NCBI RefSeq assembly: GCF_042651785.1
Contig: NZ_JBHSEC010000022.1
Location: 62,001-126,000, forward strand
Direction of reading: 5' to 3'
DNA: 64,000 nucleotides
Source: Chungangia koreensis
GTDB taxonomy: Bacteria; Bacillota; Bacilli; Bacillales_A; Planococcaceae
How positions within the stretch are numbered: position 1 is the stretch's first letter; every line of letters starts with the position of its first letter. This document shows positions 1 through 8,344 of the stretch, piece after piece. Both the position numbers and the translations under genes were made by a program. The notes beneath the pieces are model-generated. The model saw nothing but the letters and a program-made list of their open reading frames with translations. It had not been told where the DNA came from and did no database searches.

Positions 1-251
1 CAAGCTTTATGGGTGAAATGAGTGTCTGTAGAAACGGAATATACTTCAACGCCTAAACTTTTAAGCGTAGCGTATTGGTTTTGAAGATCCTCTAATTCAG
101 TCGGGCAAACGAATGTAAAGTCAGCAGGGTAGAAGCAAACAACACTCCATTTGCCTTTCAGGTTTTCTTCAGTAACTTCAATAAAATCACCATTTCCTGC
201 ATCATACGCAGAAGCATTGAATGGTTGGATTTCTTTTCCGATAAGTGACAT
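1..251 (-). CDS. ahpC: Peroxiredoxin AhpC, N-terminal part (cut by window edge)
   Basis: The minus-strand reading begins MSLIGKEIQPFNA and contains FYPADFTFVCPTELEDLQ, the peroxidatic-cysteine signature (F-x-F-V-C-P-T-E) of typical 2-Cys peroxiredoxins. AhpC reduces H2O2 and organic peroxides in the cytosol with electrons from AhpF. About 83 codons are visible; the resolving cysteine lies outside the window. The start at 251 is supported by a strong AGGAGG at 261-266. A PerR-like box lies about 135 bp upstream and an AT-rich inverted repeat lies in the presumed leader, which fits peroxide control. ahpF would be expected downstream, off the left edge. Confidence 0.93.
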   Translation of the reverse strand, partial: MSLIGKEIQPFNASAYDAGNGDFIEVTEENLKGKWSVVCFYPADFTFVCPTELEDLQNQYATLKSLGVEVYSVSTDTHFTHKA

Positions 252-332
252 AAGTAATTTCCTCCTAAGATGTTTTTTAGAATCACCATAGTATGTGAAA
301 TTGTCTTGGACAAATAGCCAAAACAAATAAAA

Positions 333-378
333 AACAATATTAATTAAAGTTTCTGTAGCAACCTAAATTAATATTGTT
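333..378 (-). other. Perfect 13-bp inverted repeat in the ahpC leader
   Basis: AACAATATTAATT at 333-345 and its exact reverse complement at 366-378 flank a 20-nt spacer. On the ahpC strand the hairpin is followed by six T residues, so it resembles an AT-rich terminator or attenuator between the PerR-like box and the ahpC start. It could also be an operator. Function is inferred only. Confidence 0.5.
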
Positions 379-384
379 ATTTAA

Positions 385-399
385 CTATAATGATTCTAA
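385..399 (-). promoter_or_regulatory. PerR-like box upstream of ahpC
   Basis: The 15-mer CTATAATGATTCTAA differs from the PerR consensus TTATAATNATTATAA at two positions. PerR represses ahpCF and katA in Bacillales and is inactivated by peroxide, so a box here fits the gene it precedes. Nothing else coding is seen between 252 and 731. Confidence 0.6.
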
Positions 400-657
400 T
401 CCTATCTCTATTGTGATATGAAAGAAAAAATTTGTCAAAGAAAACACCCCTGTGAATCGAGGTATTCATTAAACTCATGAAATGTGGGGTTACTCAACAA
501 TTATTTTGTTACATGTAAATATGTTTATATTTTCAGAATAATATTAACTATCAGTTACATGGAATAGTTCTCATTTAAATAGAAAGTAAGAAGAAACGTT
601 TAGACGCTCAACATCGTAAGTGAATTTTTATAAAACAAGCTCAAAATCATAATAAAA

Positions 658-688
658 CAACTCACCTATCGCAGATGAGTTGTTTTTT
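658..688 (-). terminator. Terminator of the M14 peptidase gene
   Basis: A 7-bp stem (CAACTCA at 658-664, TGAGTTG at 676-682) has T-rich tracts on both sides. It lies just past the peptidase stop. It could work in both directions, but no plus-strand gene precedes it. Confidence 0.6.
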
Positions 689-731
689 GAAATATATAGT
701 TTTTCCTATATGACGTGTTCTAACTAACTAC

Positions 732-1922
732 TTATTGTCTGCCTTTCGTTAAAGGAATCGACTCGTATTCCTCTGGATCGATTTCATATACCGAACCATC
801 CGTTACGCCAGTGACGATCCCCAATAACCCTCTTTCAACTGCTTTTACAAGTTGGCCTTTTTTCTTTTGGCCAAAGCTTTGAGTCTGTCCTCTCACTTCA
901 AATAATACGGTTCCACTTCCGTTAAGAGCGAAGGTTCCCAGTGCTGTTCCGGGCAGATCTAATGATTGTGGATACAATGTAATGTTTTTGAATGGTGAAT
1001 TTCCGGTTTGTAAAGCGTCAAAAACTGCAACGTTCAATTGTCGCGAGAAATCATAATTATAGTTGTCCGCGTACTCAGCATATTTACTGCCGGCTTCCGT
1101 TGTTGGGTTTGGAACGAATTGCCCGGAAATAGAGAAGGTAACTAAATCGTCTGTACCGTCTACTTCATAATATGGTGCCTGGTGGTGTAAATCGACAAAC
1201 ACTTCTACCTTTCCATACTCTTCAACGAGTGATTTGTAGACATCGCGAACGGTCTGGGATTCTGGAGTAATGTACCATCCGGCAGTTGAAGAGTTTCCGG
1301 GGAAGTCTTCCGCTTTCGGAACATAATTTAGATCCGGATTAAAATCACGATTTACGTCAAAACCAGGTTGTGACTCATAATCGAAAAATGAGTTCTTGTA
1401 TGTATAGTAGTTCCAAGGTGCAGAAGCATTTCCTAACTGAGGGAAATCCTCGACAACCTCTTGCCAGCTCATTACATTCCCACGGCGGCTTAACTCAGAT
1501 GCATCTGGGTTCATTTTAGGCAATGCGACCACCGTTACTTCTTCCCGAATTTTCTCAGCCTCCGGAGAGTTTCCACCTAAGAATTGAAGAAGGCTTAATA
1601 ACGATTCTGTTCCGACCGGTTCATTTCCGTGAATTTCACTATTAATCAGGATTACCTTCTCACCAGAGCCAACAGTGGCCTTCCAAATTTCTCTTCCCTG
1701 ATTGGAATAACCTGCTGCCTCAACTGCAACTTTGCCTTGGCTGTTTTGGACAAGTTGTTGAAGCTTCTTACTTAGTTGAGCATGGTTTGTAAAACCTTCA
1801 ACAGATAGAACCTGCTGCTCGGGTGTTGCTGGCGAAGGTTGACCTTCGGCTAATACAGGTGTTGCAAGACTTGCAGCTAAAGCGATTGCACCCATCGTTG
1901 AAACGAATTTTCTTTTCCTCAT
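732..1922 (-). CDS. Secreted M14-family zinc carboxypeptidase
   Basis: A 396-residue exported metallopeptidase. Residues 1-25 are a Sec signal peptide (basic start, AIALAASLATPVLA, cleavage after ALA). The M14 zinc site is visible: HGNE supplies His98 and Glu101, and VDLHH near residue 246 supplies the third ligand. Arg192 in DVNRDFN fits the substrate-carboxylate binding arginine and Glu342 in LFEVRGQ the catalytic glutamate, so an active enzyme is expected. It should trim peptides outside the cell or in the wall; the exact substrate cannot be read. The gene is monocistronic with its own terminator, and a 7-bp inverted repeat (1952-1973) sits at the probable promoter. Confidence 0.88.
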   Translation of the reverse strand: MRKRKFVSTMGAIALAASLATPVLAEGQPSPATPEQQVLSVEGFTNHAQLSKKLQQLVQNSQGKVAVEAAGYSNQGREIWKATVGSGEKVILINSEIHGNEPVGTESLLSLLQFLGGNSPEAEKIREEVTVVALPKMNPDASELSRRGNVMSWQEVVEDFPQLGNASAPWNYYTYKNSFFDYESQPGFDVNRDFNPDLNYVPKAEDFPGNSSTAGWYITPESQTVRDVYKSLVEEYGKVEVFVDLHHQAPYYEVDGTDDLVTFSISGQFVPNPTTEAGSKYAEYADNYNYDFSRQLNVAVFDALQTGNSPFKNITLYPQSLDLPGTALGTFALNGSGTVLFEVRGQTQSFGQKKKGQLVKAVERGLLGIVTGVTDGSVYEIDPEEYESIPLTKGRQ

Positions 1923-2417
1923 TAATTAACCACTCCTATCGAAATTTAATTAATAGTGTGAATTTTCACTATTGTTATATCAGTATAGGAGAAGTGATCG
2001 TTTAAGTTAATAGGCGTAAGTGTTTATTCTTTCGATAGGCTAAATGTCTTCCGTGTTAGAGGGAGTAATAGAGGGGAAATCCAGTCTCTCCAACGTATTG
2101 TTTGATTATGAATAGTTTTTGGCTTGGGTTTTACTATGAAAAAGGTCGCAGGACATTTGATTAAATGATGTTTTGTACTATTTTTTGGACAGATCGGAAT
2201 GCAACTAAAGGATTGGATGACCTTACAATTACTTAGTAAAGAATAATGTTTTTGTACGGGTAGGGTAAGGGGGAAAATCAGTTATTTGCTTATAAATACT
2301 CTTTTATCATCGATTCCTTCATCATTTTCGTCATTACTATAATTGGAAGGGTTTTTGTGCGACAATAAAATAAGCTTCAAGGGAATACTGAAATTTAAAG
2401 GAGGTAACTTAAATCTT
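1923..2417. other. Intergenic region with inverted repeat at the M14 promoter
   Basis: These 495 bases hold no convincing gene. AATAGTG (1952-1958) and CACTATT (1967-1973) form an inverted repeat just downstream of a TATAAC -10-like hexamer on the minus strand, a possible operator for the peptidase gene. The remainder (about 1990-2400) is AT-rich and shows no recognisable RNA or repeat; it probably holds the promoter of the small gene at 2418. Confidence 0.4.
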
Positions 2418-2609
2418 ATGAAATATACACAAACACAAATGCAAAAACTTGTTAAAAACAATAAAGAACTGCAAAAACGCTTAAAAGAGCTAATGAAAGA
2501 ACATCAGTTGGAGAAAAACTTCGCACTTAAGGCCTTATATCATTCAGAAGTGGCGGAAGGCGGAAAGTATCAATCGGATTACCAAGCACTGGACTCACAC
2601 AAGGAGTAG
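2418..2609 (+). CDS. Small charged coiled-coil-like protein, unknown function
   Basis: A 63-residue product starting MKYTQTQMQKLVKN, rich in Lys, Glu, Gln and Leu with heptad-like spacing over residues 5-45, suggesting one long helix. No membrane segment or cysteine is seen. I do not recognise the family. The start at 2418 follows AAAGGAGGT at 2399-2407 with a rather long 11-12 nt spacing; the frame stays open upstream to 2343 but without a ribosome site. A strong terminator follows at 2662-2694, which supports a real monocistronic gene. Confidence 0.6.
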   Translation: MKYTQTQMQKLVKNNKELQKRLKELMKEHQLEKNFALKALYHSEVAEGGKYQSDYQALDSHKE

Positions 2610-2661
2610 TGGTTGACTAAATTAACCGATGTAGATAGAAGTTAATTAACAGTAAAATGTT

Positions 2662-2694
2662 AACAGGGAATCATAAATGATTTCCCTGTTTTTC
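2662..2694 (+). terminator. Rho-independent terminator after the small coiled-coil gene
   Basis: AACAGGGAATCA (2662-2673) pairs with TGATTTCCCTGTT (2678-2690) around a TAAA loop and is followed by TTTTT. Confidence 0.85.
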
Positions 2695-2815
2695 GTTCAA
2701 GTGACGCTTTTCCAGCACATTTTACTGAATCGGTATTGTACTTACAGAATAAGCGATTAAAGTAAAAATCACGTTAGACAAAAAGAAACGCAAAGCACGT
2801 TTTCAATAAGTGCAG

Positions 2816-3403
2816 TTAATCCGCATCTTCCTCTTCGCGAGCTTTTTTTATTTCTTCGATCTCCTTCATATGTTCTTGGTACTCCTCGTCCACTTCCGAA
2901 GTAGTTGGAATAAATGATTCCTTATTATAATCGACTCGTTTTCCATATCTGATCATTTCATAGATAATCATGCCGTTATTAGGCTTTTCGTTGACAGTTA
3001 TCATTGGAATTACATCAAACAATACATAATAAAACGCATAAAAAACGAAACGGTTCCAAAATGTTTTGTAATCCTCAGCCCACCCATTGGCAACTAAAAA
3101 ATTGATAACAAGGGCAAGGGAAAGGTTCATTAAAATGGGTCCTGAATAAATACAAATATAAGCAAACTTACTTTTTCGTTTTAATCCGTCATACGAAAAC
3201 CAACTATACAAATGATAATATTTGCGAATATCAATCATGCCAAGTTTAAAAAGTCGAGGACCGGAACCGATTGTAAGCCTGGGATTTTCGACGCCAAACA
3301 ACCAGCTGACAACCAAATAACCTGTTTCCCGTATAAACACAACAACGGGCAAGATGATAAATGCCGAAATAATTAGAGATACGAGTTCAGAAAGTCCAAT
3401 CAT
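2816..3403 (-). CDS. Membrane protein resembling an M50 site-2 protease with its active site lost
   Basis: A 195-residue protein with about four hydrophobic segments (residues 5-35, 80-105, 115-135) and an acidic/basic C-terminal tail (EEYQEHMKEIEEIKKAREEEDAD). Residues about 24-50 (FIRETGYLVVSWLFGVENPRL) line up with the M50 pattern HExGHl-xxxxlFGv. However, RETGY replaces HExxH, and FDVIPMITVNEKPNNG sits where the NPxPxxDG motif would be with its key Asp lost. I infer a catalytically dead S2P-like protein; this rests on pattern resemblance only. It is transcribed alone, divergent from mqo, and nothing links it functionally to its neighbours. Confidence 0.55.
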   Translation of the reverse strand: MIGLSELVSLIISAFIILPVVVFIRETGYLVVSWLFGVENPRLTIGSGPRLFKLGMIDIRKYYHLYSWFSYDGLKRKSKFAYICIYSGPILMNLSLALVINFLVANGWAEDYKTFWNRFVFYAFYYVLFDVIPMITVNEKPNNGMIIYEMIRYGKRVDYNKESFIPTTSEVDEEYQEHMKEIEEIKKAREEEDAD

Positions 3404-3652
3404 TTATACACATCCCCACTATAATCTCCCTTTGCTTGATACCCTGGTTTCTAAATTTAAATCATCGGTGAATTCATAGTTAAGACCTTTTTGATGAATT
3501 TCAAGGAAGAAGTACTTTAACGAAAATAGATTCACCGACAAGCATTTCATTGAAATTATCGAACCTTTCTGTGTATGGTTTAGTATTCAAGAAGAGTTCT
3601 TGGTTATCCACTTCCATATATAGTATGATAATATAGTTATTTTTTTTATAAT

Positions 3653-3679
3653 TTGATACACTATATAGTGGACTATAAT
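3653..3679 (+). promoter_or_regulatory. Probable mqo promoter with a palindrome filling the spacer
   Basis: TTGATA (3653-3658) and TATAAT (3674-3679) are separated by 15 bases, 12 of which (3659-3670) form the perfect palindrome CACTATATAGTG. A protein bound there would overlap RNA polymerase directly. The spacer is shorter than the ideal 17. Confidence 0.45.
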
Positions 3680-3692
3680 TCTACAGGGAAGT

Positions 3693-3704
3693 ATGTAAGC
3701 GCTT
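3693..3704 (+). promoter_or_regulatory. cre-like CcpA site upstream of mqo
   Basis: ATGTAAGCGCTT matches the left part of the cre consensus WTGNAARCGNWWWCAW; the right half is poor. Its place downstream of the promoter would fit carbon-catabolite repression by roadblock. Confidence 0.4.
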
Positions 3705-3770
3705 CGGTTTAGAGTGGGAGGCAGCTTGTATAAATTCCTGCAAATCTATATATAAGGATGTTGTTAAACG

Positions 3771-5429
3771 ATGAGCAACAGCGGAAGCAAAACTCAAACA
3801 GAAGTCATTCTGATTGGCGCGGGTATTATGAGTGCAACGTTGGGGACATTTCTGAAAGAACTCGCTCCGGACTGGAAAATTACTGTGTTTGAAAAATTAG
3901 ACAAACCAGGTGAAGAAAGCTCGAATGAATGGAACAACGCCGGAACGGGCCACGCTGCACTTTGTGAGCTCAATTATACCCCGGAAAAGCAGGACGGTAC
4001 CGTTGATATTAAGAAAGCCATCAAAGTAAATGAGCAGTTCCAACTCTCCAGACAGTTTTGGTCTTTCTTGATCAATAATGGACTCATTAAAAATCCACAT
4101 GATTTCATCATGCCAATTCCACATATGAGTTTAGTGGAAGGGGAGCAAAATGTTGCATTCCTTAAAAAACGTTTTGAGGCATTAACAGCTAATCCATTAT
4201 TTGAAGGAATGCAGTTTTCAGATGATCCTGAACAACTGAAAGAGTGGATTCCAGTTATTATGAATGGCCGGAAACCAGAGGAACGAATTGCAGCTACAAA
4301 AATTGATTCCGGGACTGATGTGAACTTTGGTGCCTTGACTCGTTTACTTTTTGATCATCTCAAAAACAAAGGCGTTGAGGTTAACTATAAGCATAGTGTC
4401 AAAGACATTAAGCGTAAAGATGGTTCTTGGGAATTGAGAGTACAGGACATGGATCGTGGAGCGGTCAATACACATTCAGCAAATTTCGTCTTCATTGGTG
4501 CAGGAGGCGGAAGCTTACCATTGCTTCAAAAAACGGGCATTCCTGAATCGAAGCATATTGGCGGATTCCCGGTAAGCGGTCTCTTCTTAGTATGCAAGAA
4601 TCCGGAAGTTATTGAAAAGCATCATGCGAAAGTGTATGGAAAAGCGAAGGTCGGCGCACCGCCGATGTCAGTACCACATTTGGATACTCGTTACATCGAT
4701 GGCAAAAAGTCGTTGCTGTTCGGTCCATTTGCAGGTTTCACTCCTAAATTTCTGAAACAGGGTTCGAATCTTGATCTATTCGGTTCGATTAAACCGAGTA
4801 ATGTCTTTACCATGCTTGCTGCAGGTGCAAAAGAAATGAAGCTGACAAAATATTTGATTCAACAGCTTATGTTGTCAAATGAAAAGCGGATTGAAGAGTT
4901 ACGAGAATTCATTCCCGACGCGAAGCTTGAAGATTGGGATGTAGTCGTTGCTGGTCAACGTGTCCAGGTTATTAAAGATACAGATGCAGGTAAAGGAACG
5001 CTTCAATTTGGTACGGAAGTCGTTAGTGCTGCCGATGGTTCAGTTGCAGCGTTACTAGGCGCTTCTCCAGGAGCATCGACTGCTGTCCATGTCATGCTTG
5101 AAGTGATGAATCGTTGTTTCCCGCAACAATTCAAAGAGTGGGAACCGAAAATTAAAGAAATGATCCCATCTTATGGACTGTCTTTATCTGAACATCCGGA
5201 ACTTTTCCGTGAACTTAATGATTCCACAGCTGTCACACTGGGATTGGTTGAGAAAAATGAGTTGGCAGACCAGCCGTTAGATGAAGAGGATGTTGCTCAA
5301 CCTGAAGACGAACAGGTTGTTGCACCTTTGGATGAAGTGTCAGATGACGATCATATTTCAGAAACTATTGAAGAAGCAGATCCTGAAGTGACAGATGAGA
5401 TGCTAACCGATAAGTCCAAAGGCGAATAG
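3771..5429 (+). CDS. mqo: Malate:quinone oxidoreductase with acidic C-terminal tail
   Basis: A 552-residue FAD flavoprotein of the MQO family that oxidises malate to oxaloacetate at the inner face of the membrane and passes electrons to the quinone pool. Residues 11-25 (EVILIGAGIMSATLG) are the dinucleotide-binding P-loop; EWNNAGTGHAALCELNYTP (about residues 53-71) is the family's substrate/flavin signature; GASPGASTAVHVMLEV near 425-440 is the C-terminal FAD contact. MQOs are usually about 490-500 residues. The extra roughly 50 residues (about 500-552) are strongly acidic (LDEEDVAQPEDE, SDDDHISETIEEADPE) and have no recognisable fold. The gene is monocistronic with a terminator at 5443-5468. 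Confidence 0.95.
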   Translation: MSNSGSKTQTEVILIGAGIMSATLGTFLKELAPDWKITVFEKLDKPGEESSNEWNNAGTGHAALCELNYTPEKQDGTVDIKKAIKVNEQFQLSRQFWSFLINNGLIKNPHDFIMPIPHMSLVEGEQNVAFLKKRFEALTANPLFEGMQFSDDPEQLKEWIPVIMNGRKPEERIAATKIDSGTDVNFGALTRLLFDHLKNKGVEVNYKHSVKDIKRKDGSWELRVQDMDRGAVNTHSANFVFIGAGGGSLPLLQKTGIPESKHIGGFPVSGLFLVCKNPEVIEKHHAKVYGKAKVGAPPMSVPHLDTRYIDGKKSLLFGPFAGFTPKFLKQGSNLDLFGSIKPSNVFTMLAAGAKEMKLTKYLIQQLMLSNEKRIEELREFIPDAKLEDWDVVVAGQRVQVIKDTDAGKGTLQFGTEVVSAADGSVAALLGASPGASTAVHVMLEVMNRCFPQQFKEWEPKIKEMIPSYGLSLSEHPELFRELNDSTAVTLGLVEKNELADQPLDEEDVAQPEDEQVVAPLDEVSDDDHISETIEEADPEVTDEMLTDKSKGE

Positions 5430-5442
5430 AGATACAAAAAAA

Positions 5443-5468
5443 GAAACCATCGATGGTTTCTTTTTTTT
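5443..5468 (+). terminator. Terminator of mqo
   Basis: The self-complementary run GAAACCATCGATGGTTTC (5443-5460) is followed by eight T residues. Confidence 0.85.
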
Positions 5469-5573
5469 GTGAGAATAGAGTTCTACTTTTCCCCGAAAAT
5501 TGCTTTGCTGAATTTTCCCTAAAATGATAACATATAATTGAATATTTAGAATAAATCAAAAAGGGGTGGAGAA

Positions 5574-7031
5574 ATGGTTACGTTTTTGGTGTGTATTGCT
5601 ATTTTAATCGTTGGTTATTTCACGTACGGGAAGTTTGTAGAGAAAGTTTTTGTACCAAAGAATGAACGGCCGACACCAGCATATGTCAATGCGGATGGGG
5701 TAGACTATGTACCGATGTCGACGCCGAAGAACTCACTAATTCAGCTTCTTAACATTGCGGGTACAGGTCCTGTATTTGGACCCATTGCCGGGGCTTTGTA
5801 TGGACCGGTCGCATTTATCTGGATTGTTGTAGGTTGTATTTTTGCCGGAGCGGTACATGATTATTTAACTGGAATGATTTCAATCCGAAACAAAGGGGCT
5901 CATTTACCTGAGCTTGCATCTAAGTTTTTAGGAAATATTATGAAACATGTTGTAAACGTTTTCGCACTTTTACTATTACTATTAGTAGGTACGGTATTTG
6001 TCACTTCTCCAGCGATGCTGATCAGTAATATGATGGATGGAAAAGTAGCATTGGCTTTAATTGTAGGGGTTATTTTCGTTTATTATATTTTGGCTACTTT
6101 GCTGCCAGTAGATAAGATTATCGGTCGCCTCTATCCGTATTTCGGAGCATTATTGGTCCTTTCGGCGGTAGGAGTGGGTATTGGACTGATTGTTACCGGT
6201 GCACCGATTCCTGAGCTTTCGTTTAGCAACATGCATCCAAGCGCGCTACCGATTTTCCCAATGCTGTTCTTTACCATCACTTGTGGAGCATTATCAGGAT
6301 TCCATGCCACACAAACACCTATTATTTCCAGAACAACTCAGAAAGAGAACCAAGGACGTAAAATTTTCTATGGTATGATGATCGCTGAAGGAATTATCGC
6401 TATGATTTGGGCCGCAGCAGCTATGAGCCTGTTTAACGGGTATGGCGGATTAAATGAATTGCTTGCAGCAGGCGGACCTGCCGCTGTTGTTAGCGAAGTC
6501 TCATTACTAATGTTGGGTTCAATTGGAGGAACACTTGCAGTATTAGGCGTAATCGTATTGCCGATCACATCAGGGGATACAGCATTCCGTGCCGCACGTA
6601 TGATCATTGCGGATTACTTCAAGTGGGGCCAAGCAAAAATCGTAAGCCGTTTATGGATCGCGATCCCGCTATTCGTCATTTCATATGGTTTAACAAAAAT
6701 AGATTTTAATCTTTTATGGCGTTATTTCTCCTGGGCCAATGGTGTAACCGCTGTCATTGCTTTATGGGTTGGTGCTATGTACCTCTTCCTACAGTTTAAG
6801 AACCACTGGATTGCCACAGTGCCAGCTGTATTCATGACTTCTATGGTATTCGTATATATTCTATACGAACCAACTATGGGCTTCGGTATTCCATTAGAGG
6901 CTTCCTATATCGGAGGAGTTTTGGCAACTGTCGCTATCACAGCCATGTTCTTTATCTCTGGATTGAAGAAGCGTGGAACCGGATTCCTGTACGACGAAGA
7001 CGTATCGAGTTTCAATAAGGCAGTTGCTTAA
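5574..7031 (+). CDS. cstA: CstA-family carbon-starvation membrane transporter
   Basis: A 485-residue polytopic membrane protein with roughly 13 hydrophobic segments. The N-terminal block NIAGTGPVFGPIAGALYGP (about residues 61-79) and HATQTPIISRTTQKENQGR (about 244-262) are typical of CstA. Members import peptides or pyruvate when preferred carbon is scarce. This is a shorter form than the classical long CstA proteins of enteric bacteria and Bacillus. The start has an AAAAGGGGTGGAG ribosome site. It follows mqo after the mqo terminator, so it has its own promoter, probably the TATAAT-like run near 5530-5540. Confidence 0.9.
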   Translation: MVTFLVCIAILIVGYFTYGKFVEKVFVPKNERPTPAYVNADGVDYVPMSTPKNSLIQLLNIAGTGPVFGPIAGALYGPVAFIWIVVGCIFAGAVHDYLTGMISIRNKGAHLPELASKFLGNIMKHVVNVFALLLLLLVGTVFVTSPAMLISNMMDGKVALALIVGVIFVYYILATLLPVDKIIGRLYPYFGALLVLSAVGVGIGLIVTGAPIPELSFSNMHPSALPIFPMLFFTITCGALSGFHATQTPIISRTTQKENQGRKIFYGMMIAEGIIAMIWAAAAMSLFNGYGGLNELLAAGGPAAVVSEVSLLMLGSIGGTLAVLGVIVLPITSGDTAFRAARMIIADYFKWGQAKIVSRLWIAIPLFVISYGLTKIDFNLLWRYFSWANGVTAVIALWVGAMYLFLQFKNHWIATVPAVFMTSMVFVYILYEPTMGFGIPLEASYIGGVLATVAITAMFFISGLKKRGTGFLYDEDVSSFNKAVA

Positions 7032-7207
7032 TCTGAATTATATATGAGAGCCTGGATTCCAGGGTCTATTACATTCCTTGAGGAATAGTGGAAATATATA
7101 CTAACAGAGAAACTGAACGATTTATTAGTTATATTAAATCATGATAAATAATTCCTTCCAGTCTGGAAAAACTATGTGTGATTCGTGAATGGAAGGAGTC
7201 CGGTGTC

Positions 7208-7339
7208 ATGAAAGATCGAAAGCCGCCTCATCAGCAGTTGACGGTGAAAGATAACGGCTTAACCTCGTCACAAGAAGTGCTGTACCAGCAGGAATTTAAG
7301 CGTGCAGACAAAGCAACTGAAAAAAGCAGAAAAAAATGA
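7208..7339 (+). CDS. YfhE-like miniprotein
   Basis: A 43-residue basic protein (MKDRKPPHQQLTVKDNGLTS, ending KATEKSRKK). AAGGAG at 7193-7198 lies 9 bases before the ATG. The core GLTSSQEVLYQQEFKRADKA resembles the small YfhE proteins of Bacillus (pattern SSAQEV-x-Y-x-x-EFKxAD), whose role is unknown. It is hydrophilic, cysteine-free and probably helical. A strong terminator overlaps its stop. Family assignment is from memory of the motif. Confidence 0.65.
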   Translation: MKDRKPPHQQLTVKDNGLTSSQEVLYQQEFKRADKATEKSRKK

Positions 7340-7382
7340 AAACAAGCCCTCGATTGCTATTTGCAATGGGGGGCTTGTTTTT
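7340..7382. terminator. Bidirectional terminator between yfhE-like gene and pgeF
   Basis: AAACAAGCCC near 7340-7349 pairs with GGGCTTGTTT (7371-7380), with T tracts on both strands. It serves the convergent genes on either side. Confidence 0.8.
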
Positions 7383-7383
7383 A

Positions 7384-8142
7384 CTAGTTCTTCTTCACAA
7401 TGAAGCTTAAATGGCGTCCACTTTTCTTATCTTGCCTGTAAGAAAATCCTTCGGGACTGATATACGTGCATGTACGGTCAATCACTATGTGATCAGATGG
7501 GATTCCGGCAATTTCACATTGTTTTTTTACAGTTAGCTGATTGTCGATATGGTATTTGCCTGTCTCTTCCTTAAAATACATAAACTCTTCCGCATAACCT
7601 AACTTGTTGAATTTTACATAGACATCTTCATCGACTTCGAATTTCTCTTGGCTAAGTGCAGGCCCTAAATGCACATGGAGATTTTCTGGCCTACAACCCT
7701 CTGTATCAATTATTTGCTTCATCACCGCAGAAGTTATCTCTTTTACAGTACCTTGCCATCCGGAATGAATGACACCGATCAATCCCTTTACATCGTCATA
7801 GAAAATTACTGGAACACAGTCCGCTGTGAAGGAGCATAATACGATATTCGGTTCAAAGGTGTATAGTGCATCTGTATCGGCGATAGCGGTATCTTGGAAA
7901 GTGGCACCACGTCCCTTGTCTGCCGCTGTTACTTTATAAAAATTGTGACTATGTGTTTGATTGGCGCATACGAATGAATTTAGTTCGGTGTCTAATAATA
8001 ATGCTAATTCTTGCCGATTCTCCAATATAGTATCAGGATCTACACATGCATGGAGTGCCATGTTGCCCATCTCCGGAGCATCTGAATCCTTCAGTGTGAT
8101 ACCAGCTATAATATTGTTATTTCTGTACAGTTTTGTTTTCAT
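7384..8142 (-). CDS. pgeF: Purine nucleoside phosphorylase / laccase-domain protein (YlmD/YfiH family)
   Basis: A 252-residue member of the DUF152 family, formerly called polyphenol oxidases or laccases and now assigned purine nucleoside phosphorylase/adenosine deaminase activity with a structural zinc. The zinc site is visible: NQTHSH (His64 or His66), TADC (Cys109) and GVIHSGW (His126). The start at 8142 is chosen because GGAGGGTGA lies just before it; an upstream ATG at 8169 has no such site. In Bacillus the relative ylmD sits in the ylm cluster near ftsZ; here it stands alone, so this may be an additional paralogue. Confidence 0.85.
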   Translation of the reverse strand: MKTKLYRNNNIIAGITLKDSDAPEMGNMALHACVDPDTILENRQELALLLDTELNSFVCANQTHSHNFYKVTAADKGRGATFQDTAIADTDALYTFEPNIVLCSFTADCVPVIFYDDVKGLIGVIHSGWQGTVKEITSAVMKQIIDTEGCRPENLHVHLGPALSQEKFEVDEDVYVKFNKLGYAEEFMYFKEETGKYHIDNQLTVKKQCEIAGIPSDHIVIDRTCTYISPEGFSYRQDKKSGRHLSFIVKKN

Positions 8143-8291
8143 TTCATCACCCTCCTTCAATATATACAAAGGAATGTATGGTGTATAGGATTGGAGAGAA
8201 ATCGGTCAGGAAGTCCTACTCATTTAAACTCTATTGCATTAGATTCAATTTTTCATTGAGGGAGATAGAATTTCAGAGAAAATGGGTATAG

Positions 8292-8324
8292 GTGGCTTCC
8301 GGTGTAAAGGGAGCTGCTTTTTTT
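8292..8324 (+). terminator. Orphan terminator or attenuator upstream of selD
   Basis: GTGGCTTCC (8292-8300) pairs with GGGAGCTGC (8309-8317), including G-U pairs, and is followed by seven T residues. No annotated plus-strand gene precedes it, because pgeF runs the other way. A 37-codon open frame starting at 8179 after AAAGGA ends right at the hairpin. It may end a short leader or small RNA transcript. Confidence 0.6.
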
Positions 8325-8344
8325 CCACGGATTAAAGCACTATC

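Larger units (their letters stand above)
3404..3770. other. Divergent region between the M50-like gene and mqo
   Basis: 367 non-coding bases. The left half (3404-3600) is AT-rich with no feature I can name. The right half holds the mqo promoter with a palindrome in its spacer (3653-3679), a cre-like site (3693-3704) and the mqo ribosome site (AAGGATG at 3755-3761). Confidence 0.5.

Noticed and set aside
1823..2005. Plus-strand frame of 60 codons antisense to the M14 peptidase start
   Set aside because: It has no ribosome site, lies over a clear secreted-peptidase signal peptide on the other strand, and its translation resembles nothing.
8179..8292. 37-codon frame upstream of the orphan terminator as a gene
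   Set aside because: It has a weak ribosome site and a composition unlike neighbouring proteins; kept only as a possibility in the findings.
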